A stretch of DNA of 61,537 bases. It comes from Clostridia bacterium. Lineage in GTDB: Bacteria > Bacillota > Clostridia > Christensenellales > CAG-138. Shown here one piece after another: positions 44,901 to 52,259 of the stretch. The position numbers were made by a program, and so were the translations under genes. Under the pieces are notes generated by a model. It ran no database searches. It worked only from the letters and a program-made list of their open reading frames with translations, and had not been told where the DNA came from. The DNA is taken from positions 1 to 61,537 of the forward strand of contig JAFSEB010000073.1 of assembly GCA_017435905.1 (NCBI GenBank), written 5' to 3'. The first letter of the stretch is position 1. Every line of letters begins with the position of its first letter.

Positions 44901-46287
44901 CTATACCGCTTCCGGCTATTCCACGGAACTCAAGGTTGAAAATCTCGGTACCCAGACGCTGACTCTCACCGCCTTGAAGAACGGCGCAACGCATACCGCC
45001 ACGAAGAACATCACCGTGAAGGATGCGCTCGCCGGCCTCTCCATGGAAACCGCTCCCACCAAGACCGAATACGCCCTCGGCGAAACCAAGATCGATCTTG
45101 CCGGCGGTAAGGTAAAGGCTATCTATAAGAGCGGTGCGGAAAAGAGCATGGACCTTACCGATCCTGCCCTGACCCTCAGCGAAGTGACCGAAGCCATGAT
45201 GCGCACCCTCGGCGAGCATACCGTGGCCGTTTCCTACACCGAAGGCAGCACCTTCCAGACCGCCTTCACCTTCACCGTTGTGACCGGCTCCGTGGAGAAC
45301 CCGGGCGAAGGTCAGACCGGCGGCACCGTCAAGGATGACGATGAGTTCCTCACCGATCCCGATGATGAGAACTCTACCGTTCCCGGCAGCGATGTCAACG
45401 TTACCATCGGTGCGGCACAGGATCCCGACGGCGCAAAGGAAGCCGTGGAAGCCGAGAAACCCGGCCTCAAGGATAAGACCCTGCCCCTCGGTGCCAAGCT
45501 TGAAGATGCAAGCGGTAACACGGTCTATTCCAAGCAGCCCATTACCGTGCAGGTGGCATATCCTGCCGGCACCGACAGCAAGGATACCTTCATCGTCTAC
45601 CTTGTGAACGAGGATGGCAGCACGACTTCCATCACGCCCACCAAGGAAGACAAGCACCTTTCCTTTGAGCTTCCTGCCGGCTTCAGTGAAGGCGACTTTG
45701 TCATCGCCTGGCAGAAGTACGTGAAGCCCACCAACAAGGATGAGTATGATGAAGAGAGCGGCAGCTTTGAAAAGCGCCAGCGCAACTTCTGGAAGAACGT
45801 CCGCAACCTGATGCGTGATGCGAAGGAAGGCTCCGTGCTTACCATCGGCGCAGGCGATTATGACCAGATGCCCACCTTCATCATGGATGCTGTGAAGGAA
45901 TACAACGTAGGCCTCCGCATCCGTTGGAACGGCGGCGAAGAGATCCTCCTCGCTCCCGAAAATGCGCTTACTCCGGAAAAGAACCGCCTGTACTATCCGC
46001 TCAGCTACCTTGAAAAGAATCTTGGCAAGGTACAGCTTGGCGCCGGCGGCAGCATCATCCTTGCACCGCAGACCGGCGATGACCGCCCGGTGACCGATTA
46101 CAACATGGGCTTCTTCACGATGCCCGGTGCGGTCGCCGAAAGCGTGGAAAACGCCAACGGCGAGGTCGCCCTTACCGCTGCAAACGGCAGCATGAACGGC
46201 GCACCCATCCTGATGCTTCTCGGTTCCGCAGCAGCCCTTGCTGCAGGCTGGTTCGTATCGAACCGCCGCAGGGAAGAGGAAAACTAA
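38935..46287 (+). CDS. Giant surface protein: cohesin, fibronectin-like and YDG/MBG repeats
   Basis: The 2450-residue protein has GGAGG upstream and a signal peptide (MTKKATALFLALVMIFSMMP). The first 165 residues are cohesin-like (VVYSVDIPQGSEAASLDITV). Many repeats follow: fibronectin-III-like units with Y-E-F/T-G-L patterns (FTGLKAGTEYEFSIRIKA), and MBG/YDG domains marked by KIYDGTTAAELDETGASL and KVYDGTIDAEVTAAYAE. Ig-like bacterial domains (KSIEIIGAPDEIEIGTELDL) precede a final membrane helix (ILMLLGSAAALAAGWFV) and RRREEEN. The domain repeats suggest an adhesin or surface-layer-associated protein of the cell envelope. No LPXTG motif is seen, so membrane anchoring is likely. A bidirectional terminator follows. 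Confidence 0.85.
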   Translation: MTKKATALFLALVMIFSMMPNLAFAEGAELNSGVDVTTIKTESDDVVVYSVDIPQGSEAASLDITVSFDSTKLECTAVTPGYMMCTYNFDPDNDDNILFSAATIPTPMGTSPIPAGNLFKITFKAKDSLQKNTSVDIEATVTNASKPDGVDLVPIAVSIPTQTVNITVTNPAKLEVTSKNILVGGDHTDGTIGFKAVKLPDLAADGITVTASRDVLEFGATTLEGGSGTVPFTVKSSAEPGHEVEVTVKAGDFSDKCTVFVDKPAVAGDLNVGSTLTATSLLDGATFKWIVILGEGADMQHHERATGSSYTLTEADKGGVLKLEVSHSDYEDEGMDYVYANPILAAKPAAPTVSMASNDYTSITLTEIEGAEYKIADGEWQDSPTFTGLKAGTEYEFSIRIKATADTPAGAVATAKFSTKAYEAQNVTIVVKDTDGNTVPSNHYTVYEVPLGGEKILFDGKLTSDEQVDISIELTEEGKKLYKATSADKVDWTFDGLAYAIYSQSAHIYRAEISLLDLTKGGSTTLTLTPKDPFEVRVKQGGQGGDYTFEAMQAGKLTVSMPYTGSQVCYTRSKKLGSSFNSYTGESNCFLICSNSTEDSADTYWVDAEGNEIYDNPVNVGTYKLMAYFDGSATSDFKPLAPTVIVELTVTKADRTDVPQTPTLVSKTENSLTVENRDADGNLETDVEWMLCDSGKNPITGWMQGENGQVTFTGLTDGTRYLISARYAESANQSASGACTEPLQVDTVYAPKTIKIFGYVNDPSEDLSGLFKVYLADEDDKNKPTDVEVTTLTAGASNAKRVVIMLTEEARERYYLNGYPGENPSRYETAMKGTDSTPLNEYSFATTITGSDNGVYLPPDHEDQPGMNIKLFEKKENTFLVSKNGAAAAAAPVVESIPYTGSAFTARGALQADAGAAFTVIPSISDTSTGKPIPSVCWKDANGDVVANPVAVGTYYLYASVAAGTMWKATPETLVLTLTVDKGEQTAPASAPEKVSATKDSVTVKLADAKKVQFAIDDGTGSLIWYDAASDGTYTFTGLDDYTKYNVVARYAANDNQLASPASAALAVQTEPAPQIIGVKVKCGDKELAPADFKIYEGSEFFDWAITGGEKVTITVKLSDEAKKIYKPNQLTVDAHNMGRENISYADGTYTATLFLTDYTEGGTVTFNLTEKETISVRVSKEQVHFENMKESLTDTKTYDGKASKWLDITYSNYTGSEEFAYFIKEDKNGLYLDTEWYDAQGKELSDDPVNVGTYKLIAKYKGNDNYKPLAETLLVTLTINPAVMETPDAPTVGEVTKDSISYTGVKGQKYAVTTSATAPDANAADWKECTADGTMTETGLEPNTQYYIHTFVPALTSNHANSAAATTSVTTKHSYGVEVAEETTLTWNVRVGTDPASLSAIMNQTVPVKSTGTGDISVVCTNSDESPFGTGITSMLIKQSDPEKVLPFTLKNNMISTAATGSVSYTYTYTVKENYTDGEEIKSFKVTCVVNVVEKDVVSFTNFDDLTVTYGEAYDMETAEPQVQTGVAPYTGELEYSYTDKNGVTSTGAPLTAGTYTVKVKVPDSNADYAGEKSVKLTINPKEVELTGLTVKEKIYDGTTAAELDETGASLAGVVPGDSLSFNVTSAAFNSVNVDEANAVTVAIELDGSGKDNYTLKALAPIASAIKPREVSIVVTAKDKVYDGTIDAEVTAAYAENSGMLDADQPFVTLNAEGAFDNKNVGEDKKVICTVSLENNAGYLVASNYTVKYEDATASISEKEVYVVFEGTMEHVYDGQPKSVTAKVEGVETGDEASVTVVYGTDTAAPTLAGAYVLTAKDLTNSNYKLAAEPYTQAEAARTLKIALGEYTPGSSSAEKSIGYLDTAEKSYDLKEIFGVALDGTFEVFLLEENDILAKHELVSGNALVQLKDGCSIGQTANITYVFTPAAANTYKTFTVKLTVKVAAESVKSIEIIGAPDEIEIGTELDLSAIELKVTYENGSVDVFDSTTYTASGYSTELKVENLGTQTLTLTALKNGATHTATKNITVKDALAGLSMETAPTKTEYALGETKIDLAGGKVKAIYKSGAEKSMDLTDPALTLSEVTEAMMRTLGEHTVAVSYTEGSTFQTAFTFTVVTGSVENPGEGQTGGTVKDDDEFLTDPDDENSTVPGSDVNVTIGAAQDPDGAKEAVEAEKPGLKDKTLPLGAKLEDASGNTVYSKQPITVQVAYPAGTDSKDTFIVYLVNEDGSTTSITPTKEDKHLSFELPAGFSEGDFVIAWQKYVKPTNKDEYDEESGSFEKRQRNFWKNVRNLMRDAKEGSVLTIGAGDYDQMPTFIMDAVKEYNVGLRIRWNGGEEILLAPENALTPEKNRLYYPLSYLEKNLGKVQLGAGGSIILAPQTGDDRPVTDYNMGFFTMPGAVAESVENANGEVALTAANGSMNGAPILMLLGSAAALAAGWFVSNRRREEEN

Positions 46288-46297
46288 ACAATCACGC

Positions 46298-46330
46298 AAA
46301 AGGCCGCATCTTCCGATGCGGCCTTTTCAC
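46298..46330. terminator. Bidirectional intrinsic terminator
   Basis: AAAAGGCCGCATC-TTCC-GATGCGGCCTTTTC between the giant gene and the convergent small gene. Confidence 0.92.
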
Positions 46331-46334
46331 TTGC

Positions 46335-46553
46335 TCAAAGCTCCTCCATTACGCTGAAAAGCCTTTGGCGCTGCGCATCCGTCAGCATAGGGGCAAGGCG
46401 TGCCGCCACATCCCGCAATGCGGCATCGTCAAAAACGCCCTGTGCACGGAATGAGCGAAGCTCCTCCATCAGCTCGGAATCCGTCTTTCTGCCGTAATGC
46501 TCCACGGCATTCTGCATAGAGGAAAGCGAATCCGGATCAACGGAAGCGAGCAT
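46335..46553 (-). CDS. Hypothetical small protein, start uncertain
   Basis: The 72-residue product is helical and charged (MLASVDPDSLSSMQNAVEHY, then GRKTDSELMEELRSFRAQGV). Its frame stays open upstream to a TGA near 46624 with plausible sequence (DHTKQEHAPTKEGYAD), but no start codon with a ribosome-binding site is in that part. The GGAGCTG site upstream leads into another frame, so a frameshift near the start is possible. Divergent to 46738-47208. Function unknown. Confidence 0.45.
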   Translation of the reverse strand: MLASVDPDSLSSMQNAVEHYGRKTDSELMEELRSFRAQGVFDDAALRDVAARLAPMLTDAQRQRLFSVMEEL

Positions 46554-46737
46554 ATCCGCATACCCTTCCTTGGTGGGGGCATGTTCCTGCTTTGTGTGGT
46601 CACGTAAGCTGCGTTTGATGCTGCATCAGCTCCTTTCATGCCATATATATGCACTGCGTCGATCAAAGGATACCCTGCGGCAAAAACGGAATGTGCTGCA
46701 TATACTGGTAGAGAAAACAACGCAGGGAGGGCGAAAT

Positions 46738-47208
46738 ATGCAGCGAAACCCCACAACCACCACAATGCAGCGCACGCCGCAGCAAATGCGAAGCACCGCC
46801 GTAAAGCAGCAGGAGCGAAGCGCAGAGGGAAGCGGACAGGATACGGGCACTTCACCTGCGCTGCAGCTTGCAATGCGCATCCGCAACGAGCAGGGCAGGG
46901 AACGGGCGGCGCAGTTCCTTCTTGCGATGGAACCCTTTCTTGCGCCGGCGGAGCGCAGCCACATTGCGGCGAAAATCGGCGTGTCGCTGCCGCAGAAACA
47001 GCCCCAGCCGCCCCATGGGAACGATCCTTTTTCCGGAGGGAAGCTGCCGCTGCCGCAGATGCCGTTTCAGCAGAATGGCGGCGATCCGCTGCAGATGATG
47101 CAGATGCTGTCGGGGCTCGGTGCTATGGGACAGAAGGGCGGCATGGGCGCAGACCCTGCTTCGCTTGCCCGCCTTCTTGGCAGCGTGATGGGATCAAGGC
47201 AGAAATAG
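46738..47208 (+). CDS. Hypothetical Met/Gln/Gly-rich protein
   Basis: GGGAGGG lies upstream of ATG 46738. The 156-residue product has a Thr/Gln-rich start, a helical middle (LQLAMRIRNEQGRERAAQFL, then LAMEPFLAPAERSHIAAKIG) and a Gly/Met/Gln/Pro-rich tail. The middle part and the product of the divergent gene both read like regulators of small helical bundles, but I recognise no family. No signal peptide or membrane segment. Confidence 0.6.
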   Translation: MQRNPTTTTMQRTPQQMRSTAVKQQERSAEGSGQDTGTSPALQLAMRIRNEQGRERAAQFLLAMEPFLAPAERSHIAAKIGVSLPQKQPQPPHGNDPFSGGKLPLPQMPFQQNGGDPLQMMQMLSGLGAMGQKGGMGADPASLARLLGSVMGSRQK

Positions 47209-47241
47209 GGGTGCATTGCCCTGTTCCTTTCATGCTTTGGC

Positions 47242-47271
47242 TTGCGCAGAAAGAGAAGGTTGTATTATAAT
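47242..47271 (+). promoter_or_regulatory. Likely promoter of the nth-obg-yhbY operon
   Basis: TTGCGC (47242-47247), 18-bp spacer, TATAAT (47266-47271), about 35 bases before the nth start. Confidence 0.6.
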
Positions 47272-47304
47272 AAATAATTGGAAAAACATGTGCGGAGGTA
47301 GGGC

Positions 47305-47967
47305 ATGCGGGAAAGCAAAGCAAAAAAAGCAGAGCGGATCGGCAATATTCTGCGTATACTGAAAGAGACCTATCCGGATGCAAAGCCGGAGCTTGATTTC
47401 AACAATCCCTTTGAGCTGCTTGTTGCTACCATGCTTTCCGCCCAGTGCACGGACAAGCAGGTGAACAAGACCACAGCGGTGCTGTTCCCTGTTTACGGAA
47501 CGCCGGAGGCTTTTGCCGCCCTGACGGAAGATGAGCTTGCGCCTTATATCAAGGGTTGCGGTCTTTATAAGACAAAGGGCAAGAACATCATTGCGGCAAG
47601 CCGTATTCTGCTTGAACAGTACGGCGGCGAAGTGCCAAACGACAGGGACGCCCTCACCAAACTGCCCGGCGTCGGCAGGAAGACCGCCAACGTGGTGGTA
47701 TCAAACGCTTTCGGCACACCTGCCATTGCCGTGGATACCCATGTGTTCCGTGTATCGAACAGGCTTGGCCTTGCGGAAGCGAAGGATGTCACCAAGACCG
47801 AGCAGCAGCTGATGGAGAACATTCCCGAAGCGGATTGGAGCATTGCCCATCACTGGCTGATTTTCCACGGCAGGCGCTGCTGCAGCGCAAGAAACCCGAA
47901 GTGCGAAAGCTGCACCGTTCGGGAATACTGCTCCGAGTATCTGAAGAACCAAAAGAAACAGAAATAA
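47305..47967 (+). CDS. nth: Endonuclease III
   Basis: The 220-residue protein shows the base-excision repair helix-hairpin-helix with catalytic Lys (LTKLPGVGRKTANVVVSNAF), the catalytic Asp in AVDTHVFRVSNRLG, and the [4Fe-4S] cluster cysteines at the C-terminus (CSARNPKCESCTVREYC, spacing C-x6-C-x2-C-x5-C). It removes oxidised pyrimidines from DNA and nicks abasic sites. GGAGGT lies upstream; the length is normal. Followed 21 bases later by obg on the same strand. Confidence 0.95.
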   Translation: MRESKAKKAERIGNILRILKETYPDAKPELDFNNPFELLVATMLSAQCTDKQVNKTTAVLFPVYGTPEAFAALTEDELAPYIKGCGLYKTKGKNIIAASRILLEQYGGEVPNDRDALTKLPGVGRKTANVVVSNAFGTPAIAVDTHVFRVSNRLGLAEAKDVTKTEQQLMENIPEADWSIAHHWLIFHGRRCCSARNPKCESCTVREYCSEYLKNQKKQK

Positions 47968-47988
47968 AGAAAAGGCAGGGGATGCACC

Positions 47989-49263
47989 ATGCAGTTTGTA
48001 GATAAAGCAAAGATCGTCATCAAAGCCGGCGACGGCGGCGATGGCTGCTCTTCCTTCCACAGGGAGAAATTCGTCATGCAGGGCGGTCCGGACGGCGGCG
48101 ATGGCGGCCGGGGCGGCAGCGTCGTGTTTTATGCCGACCCCAACATGAACACCCTTCTTGATTTTCGCTTTGCACGCCATTACCGTGCGGAGCGTGGCGA
48201 AAACGGCAGGGCAAAGATGTCCAGCGGCAGAAACGGCAAGGATCTTGAGATCCACGTTCCCGTCGGCACCCTTGTGCGGGATGTGGAGACCGGCCGCATC
48301 ATTGCGGATATGAACAAGCCCGAAAGAAAGCGCATCGTGCTGCACGGCGGCAAGGGCGGCAAGGGCAATGCCCGTTTTGCAACGCCCACCCGTCAGTCGC
48401 CCCGTTTTGCACAGCCCGGTCAGAAAACCGTGGAGCATGAGGTGGAGCTTGAGCTCAAGACCATTGCGGATGTGGGCCTTGTAGGTCTGCCCAACGTGGG
48501 AAAATCCACCATTCTTTCCGTGCTGACCAGCGCAAAGCCGAAGATCGCCAACTACCACTTCACCACCCTTACGCCGAATCTTGGCGTTGTGAAGCGCTAT
48601 GAGCGCACCTTTGTGCTTGCGGATATCCCGGGCCTTATTGAAGGCGCAGCGGAAGGCGCAGGCCTCGGACACGATTTCCTTCGCCACGTGGAGCGCACCC
48701 GCATGCTGGTGCACGTGGTGGATATCTCCGGCTGCGAGGGCCGTGATCCCATGGAGGATTATCTTGGCATTCGTTCCGAGCTTCGCCAGTACAGCGACCG
48801 CCTTGCGGAGATTCCGCAGCTTGTGGCGGCAAACAAGATGGATCTGACCGGCGCAGAGGACAACCTGGAGCTTTTCCTGGAGGAGCTTCGGGAGGATGGC
48901 AGCGATGTCAAAGTGTTCCCCGTTTCCGCCGCCACCGCAAAGGGCTTTGATGCGCTGCTTGATGAAGTGCTCAAAACCCTTGATACCCTGCCCCAGACCT
49001 ATGAGTTTGAGGAGGAGGACCTTGCGGAAAGCCACCGTTACGATCCGGGCTTCCACATCGAAAAGGATGGCGACGTGTTCGTTCTGACGGGCGGCAGCAT
49101 CGAGTACCTGCTCGATACCACCTATGCGGAGGATGAGACCTCCATGCGCCGCTTCCAGCAGTTCCTGATCAAGGAAGGCATCATCGATGCGCTGCGTGAG
49201 GCCGGTGCCACAGAGGAAAGCACCGTGCGCATGGGCGAATGGGAATTTGATTTTGTGGAATAA
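47989..49263 (+). CDS. obg: Obg/CgtA GTPase
   Basis: The 424-residue protein has the glycine-rich Obg fold at the N-terminus (KAGDGGDGCSSFHREKFV, GGDGGRGGSVVF), the G domain with GLPNVGKSTILSVLTSA, TTLTPNLGVV, DIPGLIEGA and NKMD motifs, and the C-terminal OCT domain (residues about 345-424, FVLTGGSIEYLLDTTYAEDE). It acts in late 50S ribosome assembly and stress/sporulation control. In B. subtilis Obg is needed for sporulation initiation. Length and domain order are standard. Next gene is yhbY. Confidence 0.96.
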   Translation: MQFVDKAKIVIKAGDGGDGCSSFHREKFVMQGGPDGGDGGRGGSVVFYADPNMNTLLDFRFARHYRAERGENGRAKMSSGRNGKDLEIHVPVGTLVRDVETGRIIADMNKPERKRIVLHGGKGGKGNARFATPTRQSPRFAQPGQKTVEHEVELELKTIADVGLVGLPNVGKSTILSVLTSAKPKIANYHFTTLTPNLGVVKRYERTFVLADIPGLIEGAAEGAGLGHDFLRHVERTRMLVHVVDISGCEGRDPMEDYLGIRSELRQYSDRLAEIPQLVAANKMDLTGAEDNLELFLEELREDGSDVKVFPVSAATAKGFDALLDEVLKTLDTLPQTYEFEEEDLAESHRYDPGFHIEKDGDVFVLTGGSIEYLLDTTYAEDETSMRRFQQFLIKEGIIDALREAGATEESTVRMGEWEFDFVE

Positions 49264-49284
49264 CGACCAAGGGGGAAATGAGAT

Positions 49285-49572
49285 ATGATCACCAGCAAAC
49301 AGAGGGCGACCCTCCGCAGCATGGCCAATACGATGCAGCCGCTTTACCAGATCGGCAAGGAAGGCGTGACGCCTGCCGTGACCGCACAGCTTGATGATGC
49401 GCTTGAAGCCCGTGAACTGATCAAGATCAGCGTGCTTGAAACTGCGGATGTGACCGCCAAGGAAGCCATTGAGATCCTTGCAGGGCGTCTCCATGCGGAA
49501 CCCGTGCAGTGCATCGGCAGAAAGATCGTGCTGTACCGCCGCTCCAAGGACAAGCCCAAAATCGAGATCTGA
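49285..49572 (+). CDS. yhbY: YhbY family RNA-binding protein
   Basis: This 95-residue protein carries the CRS1-YhbY fold with YQIGKEGVTPAVTAQLDDAL and the basic C-terminal strand (CIGRKIVLYRR), and binds pre-50S ribosomal particles. GGGGG upstream; 21 bases after obg, so probably cotranscribed with the other ribosome-assembly gene. A terminator follows at 49578-49611. Confidence 0.93.
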   Translation: MITSKQRATLRSMANTMQPLYQIGKEGVTPAVTAQLDDALEARELIKISVLETADVTAKEAIEILAGRLHAEPVQCIGRKIVLYRRSKDKPKIEI

Positions 49573-49577
49573 GAACG

Positions 49578-49614
49578 CTGACAGGCGGGAAGGGGATACC
49601 CGCCCGCCTGTGTT
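49578..49614. terminator. Bidirectional terminator between yhbY and the membrane protein gene
   Basis: ACAGGCGGG ... CCCGCCCGCCTGT stem with TGTTGTT after it; ends before the convergent gene's stop at 49616. Confidence 0.75.
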
Positions 49615-49615
49615 G

Positions 49616-50467
49616 TTATGCGGCGCCGCCCGTTTCCCTGATAGGGGAAAACAGGTTGAGCCAAAAGGCAAGTGCGCCAAAGCTCAGGGAAAGCGCCGCA
49701 AGCATTCTGTAATAGGCTGTGTATTTGACGAAAAAGGAAAGCGCAAACAGCGCAGCGGCAACAAGCACATAACGGCGCATCCTGCCGGATGCAAAGGGTT
49801 CGGATGCGGTCTTTTTCCGCTGTGCCTTTGCCTTTGCGGCGGCGGAAAGAATGGCTTCATCCACTGCATCGGGCGTGGGAAGAAAGGCGGTGGCGGATGC
49901 GCTTTTGAGGAGCGCATCGGGCGTCACGAAGCCGACGGAAACACCGCTGAGGCTTTTTGTGATGGCATGCGCCTCCTTTGAGACCGGCGCTGCGGAAAAG
50001 ATCACGGCGGCAGCAAGGCTGCGCTTCTTTGCGGCTCTGAAAGCCCTGAGCACCGTATCTGCATTGACGGGCATGGAAGACTGTACCGTAAACACAAGGC
50101 ATTCATCGGGATAACAGGCACGGTGTTCGCCAAGGTATGCTTTTACGATGGCAAGGAACTCCTCCTTCGGCAGGATCAGCAGCCTTTCACGGAAAATGCT
50201 GTGGGCGATCTGTACCCGCTCCCTGTCGATAAAACGCACGAGCCGCATGCTTTTGATGATCTCCGCTGCCACGCTGATGGCGGCAAGGGCGGTGAAGGAG
50301 AGAACCGCCGCCATCACGGTGTTGTCGATGCGTGTGATGAACCAAAGATAGCAGGCAGCAAGGATGATGATGCGCAGGGCAACGAAATCCACCGCCCGTG
50401 CCACGATGCTGCGGCCGTTGTAGAATTTGCGCTTGTACCAGCGCATCAGAAGCCGTTTGTTTTTCAA
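49616..50467 (-). CDS. Membrane protein of unknown function with a cytosolic nuclease-like middle
   Basis: A TTG at 50467 (GAGGTG 8 bases upstream) gives 283 residues (MKNKRLLMRWYKRKF). Two membrane helices near residues 20-65 (LRIIILAACYLWFITRI, VMAAVLSFTALAAISVAAEI) precede a soluble part (about 90-195: PKEEFLAIVKAYLGEHRACY, VNADTVLRAFRAAKKRS) that has the alternating pattern of restriction-endonuclease-like domains, and two more helices near the end. The assignment of the soluble part is speculative. It is transcribed divergently from nadD. Confidence 0.6.
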   Translation of the reverse strand: MKNKRLLMRWYKRKFYNGRSIVARAVDFVALRIIILAACYLWFITRIDNTVMAAVLSFTALAAISVAAEIIKSMRLVRFIDRERVQIAHSIFRERLLILPKEEFLAIVKAYLGEHRACYPDECLVFTVQSSMPVNADTVLRAFRAAKKRSLAAAVIFSAAPVSKEAHAITKSLSGVSVGFVTPDALLKSASATAFLPTPDAVDEAILSAAAKAKAQRKKTASEPFASGRMRRYVLVAAALFALSFFVKYTAYYRMLAALSLSFGALAFWLNLFSPIRETGGAA

Positions 50468-50595
50468 AAAAGATACACCTCGCTTTTGCGGCTGTTTTGA
50501 AAGCCGTTTGGAAAAAGCGTTTCCCGACCAAATGGAAAATATACACACAAAGGGGAAGAGTTCCCGGCGTGCGTGCAAAAAGAAAGGAACCCGAT

Positions 50596-51762
50596 ATGAG
50601 GATCGGCCTATTCGGCGGCAGCTATAATCCCATCCATAACGGGCATATCGATCTTGCGGCCCGTATTCGGGCGCAGTTTGGCCTTGACCGTGTTTTGTTG
50701 ATGGTGGCAAAGGATCCGCCCCATAAGCAGCTTGCGGGCAATGTAGACGCATCTGCGCGGTTTTGCATGGCAGAGGCAGCCCTTGCCAATATGGAAGGGC
50801 TTTTCGCTTCGGATCTTGAACTGAAGCGTGATGGGAAAAGCTATACCGTGGACACGGTGCGTGAACTGCTCCGCCTTTACCCCGATGCGGAGATATTCCT
50901 GATGGTGGGGGAGGATATGCTGCGGAATCTGCCCACATGGCGTGAAGCAGATGTGCTCCTTTCTCTTGTTACGGTGCTTGCAACCGCACGCCCCGGTGTG
51001 GAAGGCACTTTGGAAGAAGCTGCCGGTGTGCTCAGAAAGCGGTTTGGGGCAAAGGTGGCCTTTGCGTCCTTTGAAGGGCAGAATGTATCCTCTACCATGG
51101 TGCGCAAGCGCATCGAAGAGGCAAAGCCCATTTGTGACCTTGTGCCGCCGGAAGTGGAGAAAGCCGTATATGAAAACGCATATTATCGGGAAGAATCCGC
51201 AGCGGCAATGCAGGAAAAACTGCGGCTTTCGTTGAATAAAAGACGGTATGAGCACAGCGTTGGCACCATGCGTGAGGCCATTGTGCTGGCAGATCGCTTT
51301 GGGGCTGATCCCTACAAGGCACGCCTTGCAGGATTGCTGCACGATTGTGCCCGTTTCCGACCGGAAAAGCTAATGGAGCTTGCAGCGCATTACGGTATAG
51401 CGGTCGATGACCATGAGCGTGAGGTGCCGGAGCTTCTGCATGACAGGCTCGGCGCATATATCGCACGGGATGCTTACGGCGTTCGGGATGATGAAATCCT
51501 CGATGCCATCCGCTGCCACCAGCTGTGCAGGGAAAGCATGACCCTGCTCGATAAGATCGTATACCTTGCGGATAAGATCGAACCGACCCGGGATTACCCG
51601 GGTGTGGAGGCGCTAAGAACGATCGCTGCGGCGGATCTTGACCGGGCGGTGCTTGCCTGTATGGACAGCGTGCACGAACACCTGATCCGGGAAGGGAAGC
51701 GCATCAAGCAGGAAGGCGAAAGGGCACGGCAGGCATTTCATGCCCTGTTTGAACAGAAATAA
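50596..51762 (+). CDS. nadD: Fused NadD (nicotinate-nucleotide adenylyltransferase) and YqeK (HD-domain Ap4A hydrolase)
   Basis: Residues 1-200 are NadD, with the nucleotidyltransferase motif GGSYNPIHNGH at about 7-17 and the SSTMVRKRI motif near 173; it makes deamido-NAD in NAD synthesis. Residues about 210-388 are a YqeK HD-domain protein with the metal ligand pattern YEHSVGTMREA ... LLHDCAR, a family that cleaves diadenosine tetraphosphate. The two are usually separate neighbours; here they are one reading frame of 388 residues. GGA upstream of ATG 50596. rsfS follows, the same order as in B. subtilis. Confidence 0.92.
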   Translation: MRIGLFGGSYNPIHNGHIDLAARIRAQFGLDRVLLMVAKDPPHKQLAGNVDASARFCMAEAALANMEGLFASDLELKRDGKSYTVDTVRELLRLYPDAEIFLMVGEDMLRNLPTWREADVLLSLVTVLATARPGVEGTLEEAAGVLRKRFGAKVAFASFEGQNVSSTMVRKRIEEAKPICDLVPPEVEKAVYENAYYREESAAAMQEKLRLSLNKRRYEHSVGTMREAIVLADRFGADPYKARLAGLLHDCARFRPEKLMELAAHYGIAVDDHEREVPELLHDRLGAYIARDAYGVRDDEILDAIRCHQLCRESMTLLDKIVYLADKIEPTRDYPGVEALRTIAAADLDRAVLACMDSVHEHLIREGKRIKQEGERARQAFHALFEQK

Positions 51763-51807
51763 AAAATGAGAACATATACGGAAATACCGAAAAACGGAGG
51801 TAGCAAC

Positions 51808-52179
51808 GTGAACGAGATCGACATCAGGACACAGGTACTCGACATCTGCAGTGTGCTTGACAACAAGAAGGCGGAGGATATCCTTGCGGTACATGTGGGC
51901 GACAAGACCATCATTGCCGACTGGTTTGTGATCGCAAGCGGCCGTTCCACCACGCAGGTCAAGGCACTTTGCGATGAACTTGAGGAGAAGACCGCCGAGA
52001 AGGGCATGATCGCCCGCAGGAAGGAAGGCTATCAGGAAGGCCGCTGGATCGTTATGGATTACGGCACCATCCTTGTGCACATCTTCCATCCCGAAGAGAG
52101 GGAGTACTACAAGCTCGAACGCCTTTGGGTGGATGATCCGCAGAACTGCATCAACTATTCCAAGGAACACGCAGAATAA
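51808..52179 (+). CDS. rsfS: Ribosomal silencing factor RsfS
   Basis: GTG at 51808 with GGAGGT upstream gives 123 residues of the RsfS/Iojap fold: KKAEDILAVHVGDKTIIADW, FVIASGRSTTQVKALCDELE, YGTILVHIFHPEERE. RsfS binds L14 of the large subunit and blocks subunit joining under nutrient limitation. The longer frame (ATG 51766) lacks a ribosome-binding site. Confidence 0.94.
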   Translation: MNEIDIRTQVLDICSVLDNKKAEDILAVHVGDKTIIADWFVIASGRSTTQVKALCDELEEKTAEKGMIARRKEGYQEGRWIVMDYGTILVHIFHPEEREYYKLERLWVDDPQNCINYSKEHAE

Positions 52180-52195
52180 CCGCCTGACCGGCATA

Positions 52196-52235
52196 ACAAA
52201 AAAAGCAGCTTCGATCATTCGAAGCTGCTTTTTTA
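52196..52235. terminator. Bidirectional intrinsic terminator
   Basis: AAAAAAAGCAGCTTCG-ATCAT-TCGAAGCTGCTTTTTTA between convergent genes rsfS and the carboxypeptidase. Confidence 0.93.
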
Positions 52236-52259
52236 TGGTCGATATTGTTGTTATCGATG

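Noticed and set aside
38935..46287. LPXTG anchor in the giant protein
   Set aside because: The C-terminus has a membrane helix and basic tail but no LPXTG-like motif before it.
40669..46299. Long minus-strand frames (606 and 844 residues) opposite the 2450-residue surface gene
   Set aside because: Repetitive codon usage of the real gene leaves the opposite strand open; composition (His, Cys, Ile rich) is not protein-like and there are no start signals.
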